Shown: positions 16,960 through 25,249 of the stretch, in pieces
How positions within the stretch are numbered: the first letter of the stretch is position 1
How the letters are laid out: every line of letters starts with the position of its first letter
Source of the DNA: Streptomyces sp. TSRI0281
GTDB taxonomy: Bacteria; Actinomycetota; Actinomycetes; Streptomycetales; Streptomycetaceae
Reading direction: 5' to 3'
DNA length: 64,000 bases
Assembly: GCF_001905125.1 (NCBI RefSeq)
Contig: NZ_LWLE01000023.1
Location: 62,001-126,000 of the forward strand
Translations under genes and position numbers: made by a program
The notes under the pieces: generated by a model
Database searches by the model: none
Seen by the model: only the letters and a program-made list of their open reading frames with translations
Told to the model about the DNA's origin: nothing

Positions 16960-18192
16960 ATGACTACAGAACTCCGGGTTCTCCGGCCCTCCGAATGGGA
17001 CAACTGGATCACCTGCCTGGAGCGTGGCTTCGGCGCGGTGCCCAGCTCTCCGGAGGCGCGGGAGCTCTGGCTCGCCCTCACCGAGTACGAGCGGTTCCTC
17101 GGGCTGTGGGACGGCGCCGAATGCGTGGGGACGACGGGGGCGTACAGCTTCCGGCTGACCGTGCCGGGCGGGGCCGCCGTGCCCGCCGCCGGGGTGACCA
17201 TGGTGAGCGTCGCCGCGACGCACCGCAGACGCGGAGCGCTCACCGGGATGATGCGGCGTCAGCTCGACGACGTCCGCTCCTGGGGTGAGCCGCTGGCCGT
17301 GCTGACGGCCTCGGAGCCGGCGATCTACGGACGCTTCGGTTACGGAGCCGCCGCCCGGGAGATGCACCTGGACATCGACACCGACCGTGTGCGGCTCGCC
17401 CGGCCGGCCGGTTCGGACGAGGTCCGGCTGCGGTACGCGGATCCAGTGGAGGCCCTGGCCGCCTGCGAGGCGGTGTACGCGCGGCTGGCGCCGGGGCGCC
17501 CGGGGACCCCGGTGCGCAGGCCGAACTGGGACCGTACCGCGGTGCTCGACCCCGAGCGGGAGCGGTCGGGCGCCTCTCCGTTGCAGTGTGTGCTCGCGGA
17601 GCGGGACGGGGAGGTCGTCGGGTACGCCACCTTCCGCACCAAGCCCGAGTGGGACCTGACCAGGCCCGCCGGCACGGTGGCGCTGCGGGATCTCGGGGCG
17701 CTCGATCCCGCCTCGTACGCCTCGCTGTGGCAGTTCCTCTTCGACATCGACCTGATGTCGACGGTCGAGTGCGGCAACCGGCCGGCGGACGACGCGCTCC
17801 TGCATCTCGTCTCCGATGTCCGGCGCTGCGATGTGCGCGTGCAGGACGGGCTGTACGTCCGGCTGGTGGAGGTGGGTGCGGCCCTGGAGGCGCGGACCTA
17901 CCGGGCGCCGGTGGATGTGGTGCTGGAGGTCGAGGACGCGTTCTGCCCCTGGAACGAGGGGCGTTGGCGGCTCACCGCGGACGCGAAGGGCGTGGCCTCG
18001 TGCCGGCGGACGGAGGACGACGCGGATCTGGAGCTCTCGGTACGGGAACTGGGGTCGGCGTATCTCGGCGGGGTGTCGCTCGCCTCGCTGGCGGCGGCCG
18101 GGCGGGTGCGGGAACTGCGCACGGGAGCGCTGGCCGAGGCCGGGGCGGCGTTCTCCTGGGATGTGGAGCCGTGGCTGCCGCACGGGTTCTGA
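16960..18192 (+). CDS. Eis-family GNAT N-acetyltransferase
   Basis: Acetyl-CoA-dependent N-acetyltransferase of 410 residues with the three-part Eis layout: an N-terminal GNAT domain with VSVAATHRRRGALTGMM (82-98) for CoA binding, a second GNAT-like fold, and a C-terminal sterol-carrier-like domain. Tyr123 in AIYGRFGYG corresponds to the general acid of mycobacterial Eis. The chain ends in phenylalanine, as Eis does, whose terminal carboxylate acts as base. Eis enzymes acetylate aminoglycosides and other amines, but Streptomyces homologues are mostly uncharacterised. ATG 16960 aligns with the family start. The stop-codon region has been duplicated (see the repeat at 18185). Confidence 0.93.
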   Translation: MTTELRVLRPSEWDNWITCLERGFGAVPSSPEARELWLALTEYERFLGLWDGAECVGTTGAYSFRLTVPGGAAVPAAGVTMVSVAATHRRRGALTGMMRRQLDDVRSWGEPLAVLTASEPAIYGRFGYGAAAREMHLDIDTDRVRLARPAGSDEVRLRYADPVEALAACEAVYARLAPGRPGTPVRRPNWDRTAVLDPERERSGASPLQCVLAERDGEVVGYATFRTKPEWDLTRPAGTVALRDLGALDPASYASLWQFLFDIDLMSTVECGNRPADDALLHLVSDVRRCDVRVQDGLYVRLVEVGAALEARTYRAPVDVVLEVEDAFCPWNEGRWRLTADAKGVASCRRTEDDADLELSVRELGSAYLGGVSLASLAAAGRVRELRTGALAEAGAAFSWDVEPWLPHGF

Positions 18193-18240
18193 GCCGCGGC
18201 TTCCGGGGCCGCCGGTTCTGAGCCGGCCGGTTCTGAGGCC
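18185..18240. repeat. GGTTCTGAGCCG repeats across the stop codon of the Eis-like gene
   Basis: The 12-mer GGTTCTGAGCCG occurs at 18185-18196 (containing the TGA stop) and 18214-18225, with a variant at 18229-18240. Degenerate CCG/GAG-rich units continue to about 18300. It looks like local slippage or micro-duplication in the 3' region. Confidence 0.55.
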
Positions 18241-18267
18241 GCCGTTTCCGAGCCTGCCCGGCCCGAG

Positions 18268-18294
18268 CCCGCCGGGCCCGAGCGGCCCGGCGGG
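18268..18294. terminator. hairpin between convergent eis-like and nei-like genes
   Basis: Arms CCCGCCGGGCC (18268-18278) and GGCCCGGCGGG (18284-18294) are perfectly complementary around CGAGC. It is placed between the two 3' ends, 24 bases before the glycosylase stop codon on the opposite strand. Confidence 0.65.
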
Positions 18295-18317
18295 TTCGGC
18301 CGAGCGACCGGGTGGGC

Positions 18318-19130
18318 TCAGCCCGGCGGCTGGCAGGTGGGGCACCAGAAGAGGTTGCGGGCCGCCAGCGGGGCCGTGCGGATCTCGGTGTGGCAGATGT
18401 GGCAGGGCTGGTGCGTGCGCCGGTACACGTAGACCTCGCCGCCGTGGTCGTCCACGCGGGGCGCGCGCCCCATCGCCTCGGGCAGGTGCTCGGGGCGGAC
18501 CGTGTCGATCCGGTTGTTCCGTACGCCCTCGCGCATCAGCATCACCAGGTCGGCCCAGATCGCGTCCCACTCGTGGCGGGTGAGGTCCTTGCCGGGGCGG
18601 TACGGGTCGATGCCGTGCCGGAACAGGACCTCGGCGCGGTAGACGTTGCCGACGCCCGCGATGACCTTCTGGTCCATCAGGAGGGCCGCGACGGTGATCC
18701 GGCTGCGGGAGATCCGCGACCAGGCCCGTTCGCCGTTCTCGCCGGTGCGCAGCGGGTCCGGGCCGAGGCGGTCGTGTATCGCGCGCTTCTCCGGCTCGGT
18801 GATCAGGGCGCAGGTGGTGGGCCCGCGCAGATCGGCGTGGTGGTCCCCGTTTGCCAGGCGCAGCCGCACGGTGTCGGTGGGCGGCGGCGCCGGGGCCGTA
18901 CCGAAGCCGAGCTTGCCGAACAGGCCGAGGTGGATGTGGACCCAGCCGGTGCCCTCGAAGCCGAGGAAGAGGTGCTTGCCGTGGGCGTCCACCGCGTCCA
19001 GCACCCGGCCGTCGAGCAGGGCGGCGCTGTCGGCGAACTTGCCCTGCGGGCTGCTCACCCGTACCGGCAGCCCGGCGAATCTGTCCCGGTGGTCCGCGGC
19101 GAGGCGGTGGATGGTGTGTCCCTCGGGCAC
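18318..19130 (-). CDS. DNA glycosylase/AP lyase, Fpg/Nei family
   Basis: Removes oxidised bases and nicks the abasic site by beta/delta elimination. From GTG 19130 the protein begins with PEGHTIHRLA, so after Met removal the catalytic N-terminal Pro and Glu (P2, E3) are in place. It has 270 residues. The helix-two-turns-helix segment includes MDQKVIAGVGNVYRAEVLF, and the C-terminal zinc finger is CHIC-x16-CPTC. The PEGHT start and lack of a K58-type Fpg loop favour the Nei-like branch seen in actinobacteria. AGGGAG lies 8 nt before GTG 19130; a longer frame to 19214 would abolish the catalytic N-terminus. Confidence 0.93.
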   Translation of the reverse strand: MPEGHTIHRLAADHRDRFAGLPVRVSSPQGKFADSAALLDGRVLDAVDAHGKHLFLGFEGTGWVHIHLGLFGKLGFGTAPAPPPTDTVRLRLANGDHHADLRGPTTCALITEPEKRAIHDRLGPDPLRTGENGERAWSRISRSRITVAALLMDQKVIAGVGNVYRAEVLFRHGIDPYRPGKDLTRHEWDAIWADLVMLMREGVRNNRIDTVRPEHLPEAMGRAPRVDDHGGEVYVYRRTHQPCHICHTEIRTAPLAARNLFWCPTCQPPG

Positions 19131-19235
19131 GGCCGGCTCCCTGTGCGATGCGGTGCGGTGGTGATGGTGCGGTGGTGATGGCATGACCGTGCCGCCGGGC
19201 GGGCCCGGCGGCACGGTGAAGCGGTGCGGGCCCGC

Positions 19236-19724
<489 letters not shown>

Positions 19725-19946
19725 GTGGCGAAGTGTGGCACGAACATCGCGGGGTAACCGTCAGCGGGGTCGGGACCCTCCACGGCGTCCGTGTGGGCAA
19801 CACCACTCGGGCAACGATCCGGTCAACGTTTCGGAATGGGGGGTTCCGTTTCAACCGGATGCCGGGCTTGAATGCGTGCCCCGTCTCCGCACCACCACGC
19901 GGAGCCGGAGCCGACCCGCGTGACCGTAAACGTAAGGATCCGTTCC

Positions 19947-21392
19947 ATGACGTCGCAGACGACGCTGGCGAAGTCAGGCGAGGAGCCCGGCGAGCCGGAA
20001 AAGCCGGTCTCCCCGGACGGGCTCCAGGCCGGTCTGAAGAACCGCCACCTCTCGATGATCGCGATCGGCGGTGTGATCGGTGCGGGCCTCTTCGTGGGGT
20101 CCAGCGCGGGCATCGCCGCCGCGGGACCGGCCATCCTCCTCTCCTACGCGCTCGTCGGCCTGATGGTCGTGTTCGTGATGCGGATGCTGGGCGAGATGGC
20201 CGTCGCCCGGCCGAGCTCCGGCTCCTTCTCCGCCTATGCCGACCAGGCGCTGGGCCGCTGGGCGGGCTTCTCCATCGGCTGGCTGTACTGGTTCTTCTGG
20301 GTCGTGGTGCTGGCCGTCGAGGCGACGGCCGGTGCCAAGATCCTGGAGGGCTGGATCCCGGGCGTGCCGCAGTGGGCCTGGGCGCTGATCGTGATGATCG
20401 TGCTCACCGCGACGAACCTGGTCTCGGTCGGTTCGTACGGGGAGTTCGAGTTCTGGTTCGCCGGGATCAAGGTCGTGGCGATCGGCGCCTTCGTGGTCGT
20501 CGGTCTGCTCGCCGTCTTCGGACTGCTGCCGGGGTCGGACAACCCGGGGTCCGGGCTCGCGCATCTCACCGACAGCGGAGGGTTCTTCCCCGAGGGGCCG
20601 GGCGCCATCCTCACCGGTGTGCTGATGGTCGTCTTCTCCTTCATGGGCAGCGAGATCGTGACCCTGGCGGCCGGTGAGTCCGAGAACCCGCAGCGTGCCG
20701 TGTCCAAGGCGACCAACAGCGTGATCTGGCGGATCGCGGTCTTCTACCTGGGCTCGATCTTCGTCGTCCTGACCCTGCTGCCGTGGAACGACCCGTCGAT
20801 CCTCAAGGAGGGTTCGTACGTCGCCGCACTCAACTCCATCGGCATCCCGCACGCGGGCCAGGTCATGGATGTCATCGTGCTGACGGCCGTGCTGTCCTGT
20901 CTGAACTCCGGTCTCTACACGGCCTCCCGGATGGCGTTCTCCCTCGGCGGCCGGGGGGACGCGCCGAGGGCCTTCGCCCGGGTGAACAAGCGCGGGGTGC
21001 CGCAGGCGGCGATCCTGTCCTCCGTGGTGTTCGGCTTCGTCGCGGTGTTCTTCAACTACCAGTGGCCCGACACCGTCTTCCAGTTCCTGCTGAACTCCTC
21101 GGGCGCCGTCGCCCTGTTCGTCTGGCTGGTCATCTGCTTCACCCAGCTGCGGATGCGCGGGATCATCCTGCGCGAGTCCCCGGAGAAGCTCGTCGTACGG
21201 ATGTGGCTGTTCCCGTATCTGACCTGGGCGACGATCGCGATGATCTCCTTCGTCCTGGTCTACATGCTGACCGACGACGCCGGGCGCGAGCAGGTGCTGC
21301 TCTCGCTGCTGGTCGCGGCGCTGGTGGTGGCGATCTCGCTGGTACGTGAGGCGCGCGGCCGCAGGGCCGCCAGGGCCACGGCCGACAAGTGA
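19947..21392 (+). CDS. amino acid permease, APC superfamily (GABA/aromatic type), copy 1
   Basis: Proton-coupled amino-acid importer of 481 residues with 12 predicted helices. The first helix has IGGVIGAGLFVGSSAGIAAAG, the conserved GxG substrate-backbone motif of the AAT family. FEFWFAGIKVVAI and AAGESENPQRAV are typical of the GABA permease group. ATG 19947 has AAGGA 8 nt upstream; an open frame from 19872 has no ribosome site. It is one of three paralogues in 7 kb (also 23673 and 25250) and may be followed by readthrough into the FAD-oxidase gene, whose ribosome site is enclosed in a hairpin. Confidence 0.92.
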   Translation: MTSQTTLAKSGEEPGEPEKPVSPDGLQAGLKNRHLSMIAIGGVIGAGLFVGSSAGIAAAGPAILLSYALVGLMVVFVMRMLGEMAVARPSSGSFSAYADQALGRWAGFSIGWLYWFFWVVVLAVEATAGAKILEGWIPGVPQWAWALIVMIVLTATNLVSVGSYGEFEFWFAGIKVVAIGAFVVVGLLAVFGLLPGSDNPGSGLAHLTDSGGFFPEGPGAILTGVLMVVFSFMGSEIVTLAAGESENPQRAVSKATNSVIWRIAVFYLGSIFVVLTLLPWNDPSILKEGSYVAALNSIGIPHAGQVMDVIVLTAVLSCLNSGLYTASRMAFSLGGRGDAPRAFARVNKRGVPQAAILSSVVFGFVAVFFNYQWPDTVFQFLLNSSGAVALFVWLVICFTQLRMRGIILRESPEKLVVRMWLFPYLTWATIAMISFVLVYMLTDDAGREQVLLSLLVAALVVAISLVREARGRRAARATADK

Positions 21393-21425
21393 TCCGATAC
21401 CTGACGGCCGATGTCAGGTTTACCG

Positions 21426-21483
21426 GGGAGGCTCTCCCCCGCGACGCCCACCGGGTGCGTCGCGGGCGAATGGAGAGCCTCCC
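21426..21483 (+). promoter_or_regulatory. long stem-loop enclosing the ribosome site of the FAD-oxidase gene
   Basis: Outer arms 21426-21437 (GGGAGGCTCTCC) and 21472-21483 (GGAGAGCCTCCC) are perfect complements. Inner arms 21438-21447 (CCCGCGACGC) and 21457-21466 (GCGTCGCGGG) are too. Together they make a 22-bp stem with a five-base bulge. The distal arm contains the Shine-Dalgarno GGAGAG, and the ATG follows at 21486. There is no T-run, so this may sequester the ribosome site rather than terminate. Confidence 0.65.
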
Positions 21484-21485
21484 TC

Positions 21486-22778
21486 ATGACGTACGCACCT
21501 GACACCTTCCAGACCGGCTTCCCGATCCGTCCCGACCGCGTCGTAGAGGCCACCGGCGCCGATGACGTGCGCGCCGCCGTGGCCCACGCCGCCGGGCGCG
21601 GGCTGCGGATCGCGGTCCACGCCACCGGGCACGGGCTGCCCGGCCCCGTCGAGGGCGGCGTACTGATCAGCACCCGCCGGATGGACTCCGTACGGATCGA
21701 TCCGGAGCGCCGCACCGCCCTGCTCGGAGCGGGCGCCACCTGGGGGCAGGTGATCGCGGCCGCCGCCCCGCACGGGCTCGCCCCGCTGAACGGCTCGGCC
21801 CCGTCGGTGGGCGCCGTCTCCTACACGCTCGGCGGCGGGCTGGGCCTGCTGGCCCGGGAGTTCGGGTACGCCGCCGACCATGTGCGCTCCCTCGACGTGG
21901 TGACCGCCGACGGGGTGGCGCGCCGGGTCACCGCGGACAGCGAGCCCGAGCTGTTCTGGGGCCTGCGCGGCGGCGGGCACCGCCTGGGGGTGGTGACGGG
22001 CATGGAGATCGGCCTGGTGGCGGTGGACCGGCTGTACGGCGGCTCGGTCGCCTTCGACGGGGCGGGGGCCGACGAGGTCCTGGGCCGGTATCTGGAGTGG
22101 ACCCGGACCGTTCCGCGGACCCTCAGCTCCTCGCTCGCGGCGATCCAGTACCCCGACGCCCCGCAGCTGCCCGGCGCGCTGCGGGGGCGGTACGTGGTCT
22201 CGGTGCGGGTGGCGTTCACGGGCGGTACGGCCGAGGGCGAGCGGCTGGTCGCGCCGCTGCGCGCGATCGGGCCCGCGCTCGCGGATTCGCTGCGGGAGAT
22301 GCCGTACACCGACAGCCACACCATTCACAGCGACCCGCCGTTCCCGCACGCCTACTACGGCGACAGCGCGCTGCTGGGGGAGCTGGACGCGGGGCGGGCG
22401 GGGCGGGTGCTGGAGCTGACCGGGCCGAAGGCGCCGATGATGACGGTGGTCCAGCTCAACCACCTGGGCGGGGCGCTGGCCGAGCGGCCCGGGGTGGACA
22501 ACGCGGTGCCGTACCGGGAGGCGGGCTTCCTGCTGCGGCTGCTGTCGCCGCTGGACGGTACGGATGTGGCGGCGGTACGGGACCTGTACGCGCGGGTGTC
22601 CGGGGTGCTGGCACCGGACGTCCTGGGCCGGTCGCTGAACTTCTCCTTCGGCGGCGGCGACCGCACCGAGGGCTTCCACGACCCCCGGACACGCGAGAGG
22701 CTCGCCGGTCTGGTCTCCCAGTACGATCCGGCGAGCCTCCTGCGCGGGCCCTACGGCATCAGCCGCGACGCCCGATGA
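21486..22778 (+). CDS. FAD-binding oxidoreductase, berberine-bridge/PCMH type
   Basis: Flavoprotein oxidase of 430 residues. The N-terminal PCMH FAD-binding domain contains ADDVRAAVAHAAGRGLRIAVHATGHG, where the His of ATGHG is the likely covalent FAD attachment point, and PSVGAVSYTLGGGLG for pyrophosphate binding. The second attachment cysteine of bicovalent members is not apparent. The usual C-terminal BBE motif is replaced by a short NFSFGGGD...YDPASLLRGPYGISR segment. There is no secretion signal, so it is cytoplasmic. ATG 21486 has GGAGAG upstream, inside a stem-loop. The 3' end overlaps the end of bioY by 20 bases. The substrate is unknown. Confidence 0.88.
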   Translation: MTYAPDTFQTGFPIRPDRVVEATGADDVRAAVAHAAGRGLRIAVHATGHGLPGPVEGGVLISTRRMDSVRIDPERRTALLGAGATWGQVIAAAAPHGLAPLNGSAPSVGAVSYTLGGGLGLLAREFGYAADHVRSLDVVTADGVARRVTADSEPELFWGLRGGGHRLGVVTGMEIGLVAVDRLYGGSVAFDGAGADEVLGRYLEWTRTVPRTLSSSLAAIQYPDAPQLPGALRGRYVVSVRVAFTGGTAEGERLVAPLRAIGPALADSLREMPYTDSHTIHSDPPFPHAYYGDSALLGELDAGRAGRVLELTGPKAPMMTVVQLNHLGGALAERPGVDNAVPYREAGFLLRLLSPLDGTDVAAVRDLYARVSGVLAPDVLGRSLNFSFGGGDRTEGFHDPRTRERLAGLVSQYDPASLLRGPYGISRDAR

Positions 22779-23352
22779 GCTTCCAGGACGCGGGCAGCGC
22801 GCCCATGGCCAGCGCCGCCTTGAGGGCGTCGCCGATCAGGAACGGCACCAGACCGGCGGCGACGGCCGCGCCCATCGACATCCCGGTGGAGAACGCGAGG
22901 TAGGGCACGCCGACCGCGTAGATGACCGCGGAGCCGACCGCCATCGTGCCCGCGGTGCGCAGTACGGAGCGGTCGCCGCCGCGGCGGGCGAGACCGCCGA
23001 CCACGGTGGCGGCGAGCAGCATGCCGAGCACATAGCCGAACGAGGCGCCGCCCGCGCCGGAGGAGCCCTCGGAGAACCACGGCATGCCGGCCATGCCGAC
23101 GAGCGCGTACAGGGCGAGCGAGAGGAAGCCGCGGCGGGCGCCCAGCGCGGTGCCGATGAGGAGCGCGGCGAAGGTCTGGCCGGTGACGGGGACCGGGGAG
23201 CCGGGGACCGGGACGGCGATCTGGGCCGCGATGCCGGTGAGGGCGGCGCCGCCCATGACCAGGGCCGTGTCGACGGCGTAACGGTGCCGGGCTGCGGGCA
23301 GCAGGTCGGCGAGGACCGCTCCGGAACGGACGGGTGCGACTGCAGTGCTCAT
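22759..23352 (-). CDS. bioY: biotin transporter BioY (S component)
   Basis: Membrane S component that binds biotin, working alone or with a shared ECF energising module. The 197 residues form about six helices with the signature AQIAVPVPGSPVPVTGQTFAALL and ALYALVGMAGMPWFS. ATG 23352 (MSTAVAPV) is supported by GGAG 7 nt upstream; a longer frame to 23550 is not. No bioM/bioN genes adjoin it. A near-perfect 20-bp palindrome at 23458-23477, 105 bases upstream, is a likely operator. Its stop codon lies inside the coding end of the convergent FAD oxidase. Confidence 0.93.
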   Translation of the reverse strand: MSTAVAPVRSGAVLADLLPAARHRYAVDTALVMGGAALTGIAAQIAVPVPGSPVPVTGQTFAALLIGTALGARRGFLSLALYALVGMAGMPWFSEGSSGAGGASFGYVLGMLLAATVVGGLARRGGDRSVLRTAGTMAVGSAVIYAVGVPYLAFSTGMSMGAAVAAGLVPFLIGDALKAALAMGALPASWKLIGRRG

Positions 23353-23457
23353 CGGGACTCCGCGGGTGAGGGCAGGCAGGGTGGGCGCGAGCACCGTGGG
23401 TGCAGGCGGGCTGGGGACATCCGGTGGAACAGCCGGGTGGAGACAGACTGGAGTTGA

Positions 23458-23477
23458 CGTTAGCCCACGGGTTAACG
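23458..23477 (-). promoter_or_regulatory. candidate operator upstream of bioY
   Basis: A palindrome with 10-base half-sites: CGTTAGCCC, centre AC, then GGGTTAACG, with one mismatch pair outside the centre. Its position and symmetry suit a TetR-type (BioQ) or other biotin-responsive repressor; the assignment to a particular regulator is a guess. Confidence 0.5.
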
Positions 23478-23672
23478 CTCGATCACCGTCAGCCGCCCAC
23501 AAAGCGGTGCCGGAGGGCATGGTGGGGTTCGCACAAAGACCGGCCCGCAATCATCCGCGGGCGTGACGATGGTCACTGAGCCTGGGGTGGAGCGGGCGCC
23601 TTCCGCCGGGAGGGGGCTCGCGGCGTGAGACTGTAGGTTCCCCATAAATGAGCCGAGAGTGACCCGCACCCC

Positions 23673-25130
23673 ATGCACGACGTGCCTCCCCCCACGCACT
23701 CCCCCGTACCGGCCGAGCCGCTCTCCCACGGTCTGAAGCAGCGGCATCTGACGATGCTCGGCCTGGGAGGGGTGATCGGGGCCGGACTGTTCGTCGGGTC
23801 GGGCGCCGGGATCGCGGTGGCGGGCCCGGCCATCGTCGTCTCGTACCTGATCGCGGGAGCGCTCGCGATGCTGGTGATGCGGATGCTCGGCGAGATGTCG
23901 GCCGCCATGCCGGCCTCCGGCTCGTTCTCCGTGCACGCGGAGCGGGCGCTCGGCCGCTGGGCCGGGTTCAGCGCCGGCTGGCTCTACTGGTTCCTGCTGG
24001 TGGTGGTGCTCGCCGTGGAGGCGACGGCCGCCGCGCAGATCGCCCACGGCTGGGTGCCAGGGGTGGAACCGTGGGCCTGGGTGCTGGTCTTCATGGTGGT
24101 GTTCACCGTGGCCAACCTGACCGCCGTGAAGAACTTCGGGGAGTTCGAGTTCTGGTTCGCCGCGCTCAAGGTCGGCGCGATCGTGGCGTTCCTGGTGCTG
24201 GGGCTGCTGGCGGTCTTCGGTCTGCTCCCGGACACCGATCCGGTCGGGATGACCAACCTCACCGGGCAGGGCGGGTTCCTGCCGAACGGCTGGGACGGGG
24301 TGGTCTCCGGCGTACTGACCGTGGTCTTCGCCTTCGGCGGCCTGGAGGTCGTCACCATCGCGGCGGCCGAGACCGACGACCCGGCGCGGGCGGTGGGGCG
24401 CGCGGTGCGCAGCGCGGTGGTGCGCATCCTCTTCTTCTACGTCGGTTCGATGCTGGTCATCGTGACCGTGCTGCCGTGGACCGCGCAGCAGGCCGGGCTC
24501 AGCCCGTATGTGAAGGTGCTGGACTCCATCGGGGTGCCGTCCGCCGGGCAGATCATGAACATCGTGGTGTTCGTGGCGCTGCTGTCCGCGCTCAACGCCA
24601 ATCTGTACGGCTCCTCGCGGATGATCTTCTCGCTGGCCGAGCGCGGCGAGGCGCCGCGCGGGCTGCTGAAGGTGTCGGGCGGCGGGCGGAAGCGCGGTGC
24701 CGAGGACGACGGCGGGGCAGGGGGCGGTCGTGGGGGAGGCGGTGTGCCGCGGCGGGCGGTGCTCGCGTCGGTGGCCTTCGGCTTCGTCTCCGTCCTGCTC
24801 AATCTGCGGTGGCCGGACACGGTCTTCCTCTACCTGCTCAACTCGGTCGGCGCGGTGCTGCTGTTCGTCTGGGCCCTGATCGCCGCCTCGCAGTTGCGGC
24901 TGCGTGCCCGGATCGAGCGCGAGGCACCGGAGGCGCTGACCCTGCGGATGTGGTGTTTCCCGTATCTGACCTGGCTGACGCTGGCCGGTCTGTTCGGGGT
25001 GCTGCTGCTGATGCTGAGCGATGACGCGGCCCGCACGCAGGTTCTGTGGTCGGCCGGGGCGACGGCGCTGGTGGTGCTGGTCTCGGTGGTGCGGGAGTTC
25101 CGGACCCGGCCGGGAGCTACTCTGGAGTAG
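23673..25130 (+). CDS. amino acid permease, APC superfamily, copy 2
   Basis: Paralogue of the 19947 permease, 485 residues, 12 helices, with LGGVIGAGLFVGSGAGIAVAGP in helix 1 and FEFWFAALKVGAI. It differs by a 20-residue insertion, GGGRKRGAEDDGGAGGGRGG, in the cytoplasmic loop after helix 8 (bases about 24679-24740), where the other copies have only a short link. ATG 23673 aligns with the family, but the ribosome site is weak. A TAGGTT hexamer at 23632-23637 could be a -10 element. No terminator is seen before the third copy, 119 bases downstream. Confidence 0.92.
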   Translation: MHDVPPPTHSPVPAEPLSHGLKQRHLTMLGLGGVIGAGLFVGSGAGIAVAGPAIVVSYLIAGALAMLVMRMLGEMSAAMPASGSFSVHAERALGRWAGFSAGWLYWFLLVVVLAVEATAAAQIAHGWVPGVEPWAWVLVFMVVFTVANLTAVKNFGEFEFWFAALKVGAIVAFLVLGLLAVFGLLPDTDPVGMTNLTGQGGFLPNGWDGVVSGVLTVVFAFGGLEVVTIAAAETDDPARAVGRAVRSAVVRILFFYVGSMLVIVTVLPWTAQQAGLSPYVKVLDSIGVPSAGQIMNIVVFVALLSALNANLYGSSRMIFSLAERGEAPRGLLKVSGGGRKRGAEDDGGAGGGRGGGGVPRRAVLASVAFGFVSVLLNLRWPDTVFLYLLNSVGAVLLFVWALIAASQLRLRARIEREAPEALTLRMWCFPYLTWLTLAGLFGVLLLMLSDDAARTQVLWSAGATALVVLVSVVREFRTRPGATLE

Positions 25131-25249
25131 GCGCGTGCGCACCTTGTGTGAGCCTCGTGACCGTATAGCGGACAGCTGTTCCTTGTGAGCGGGGGCCGTG
25201 CTCAGACTGTTGGCTCGTCCCCGTCTCACCTACCGAACTGAGCTCGTCC

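Noticed and set aside
15709..18570. One 953-residue minus-strand protein covering the PP2C phosphatase
   Set aside because: The upstream two thirds is antisense to the Eis-like gene; the phosphatase begins at GTG 16872 with a good ribosome site.
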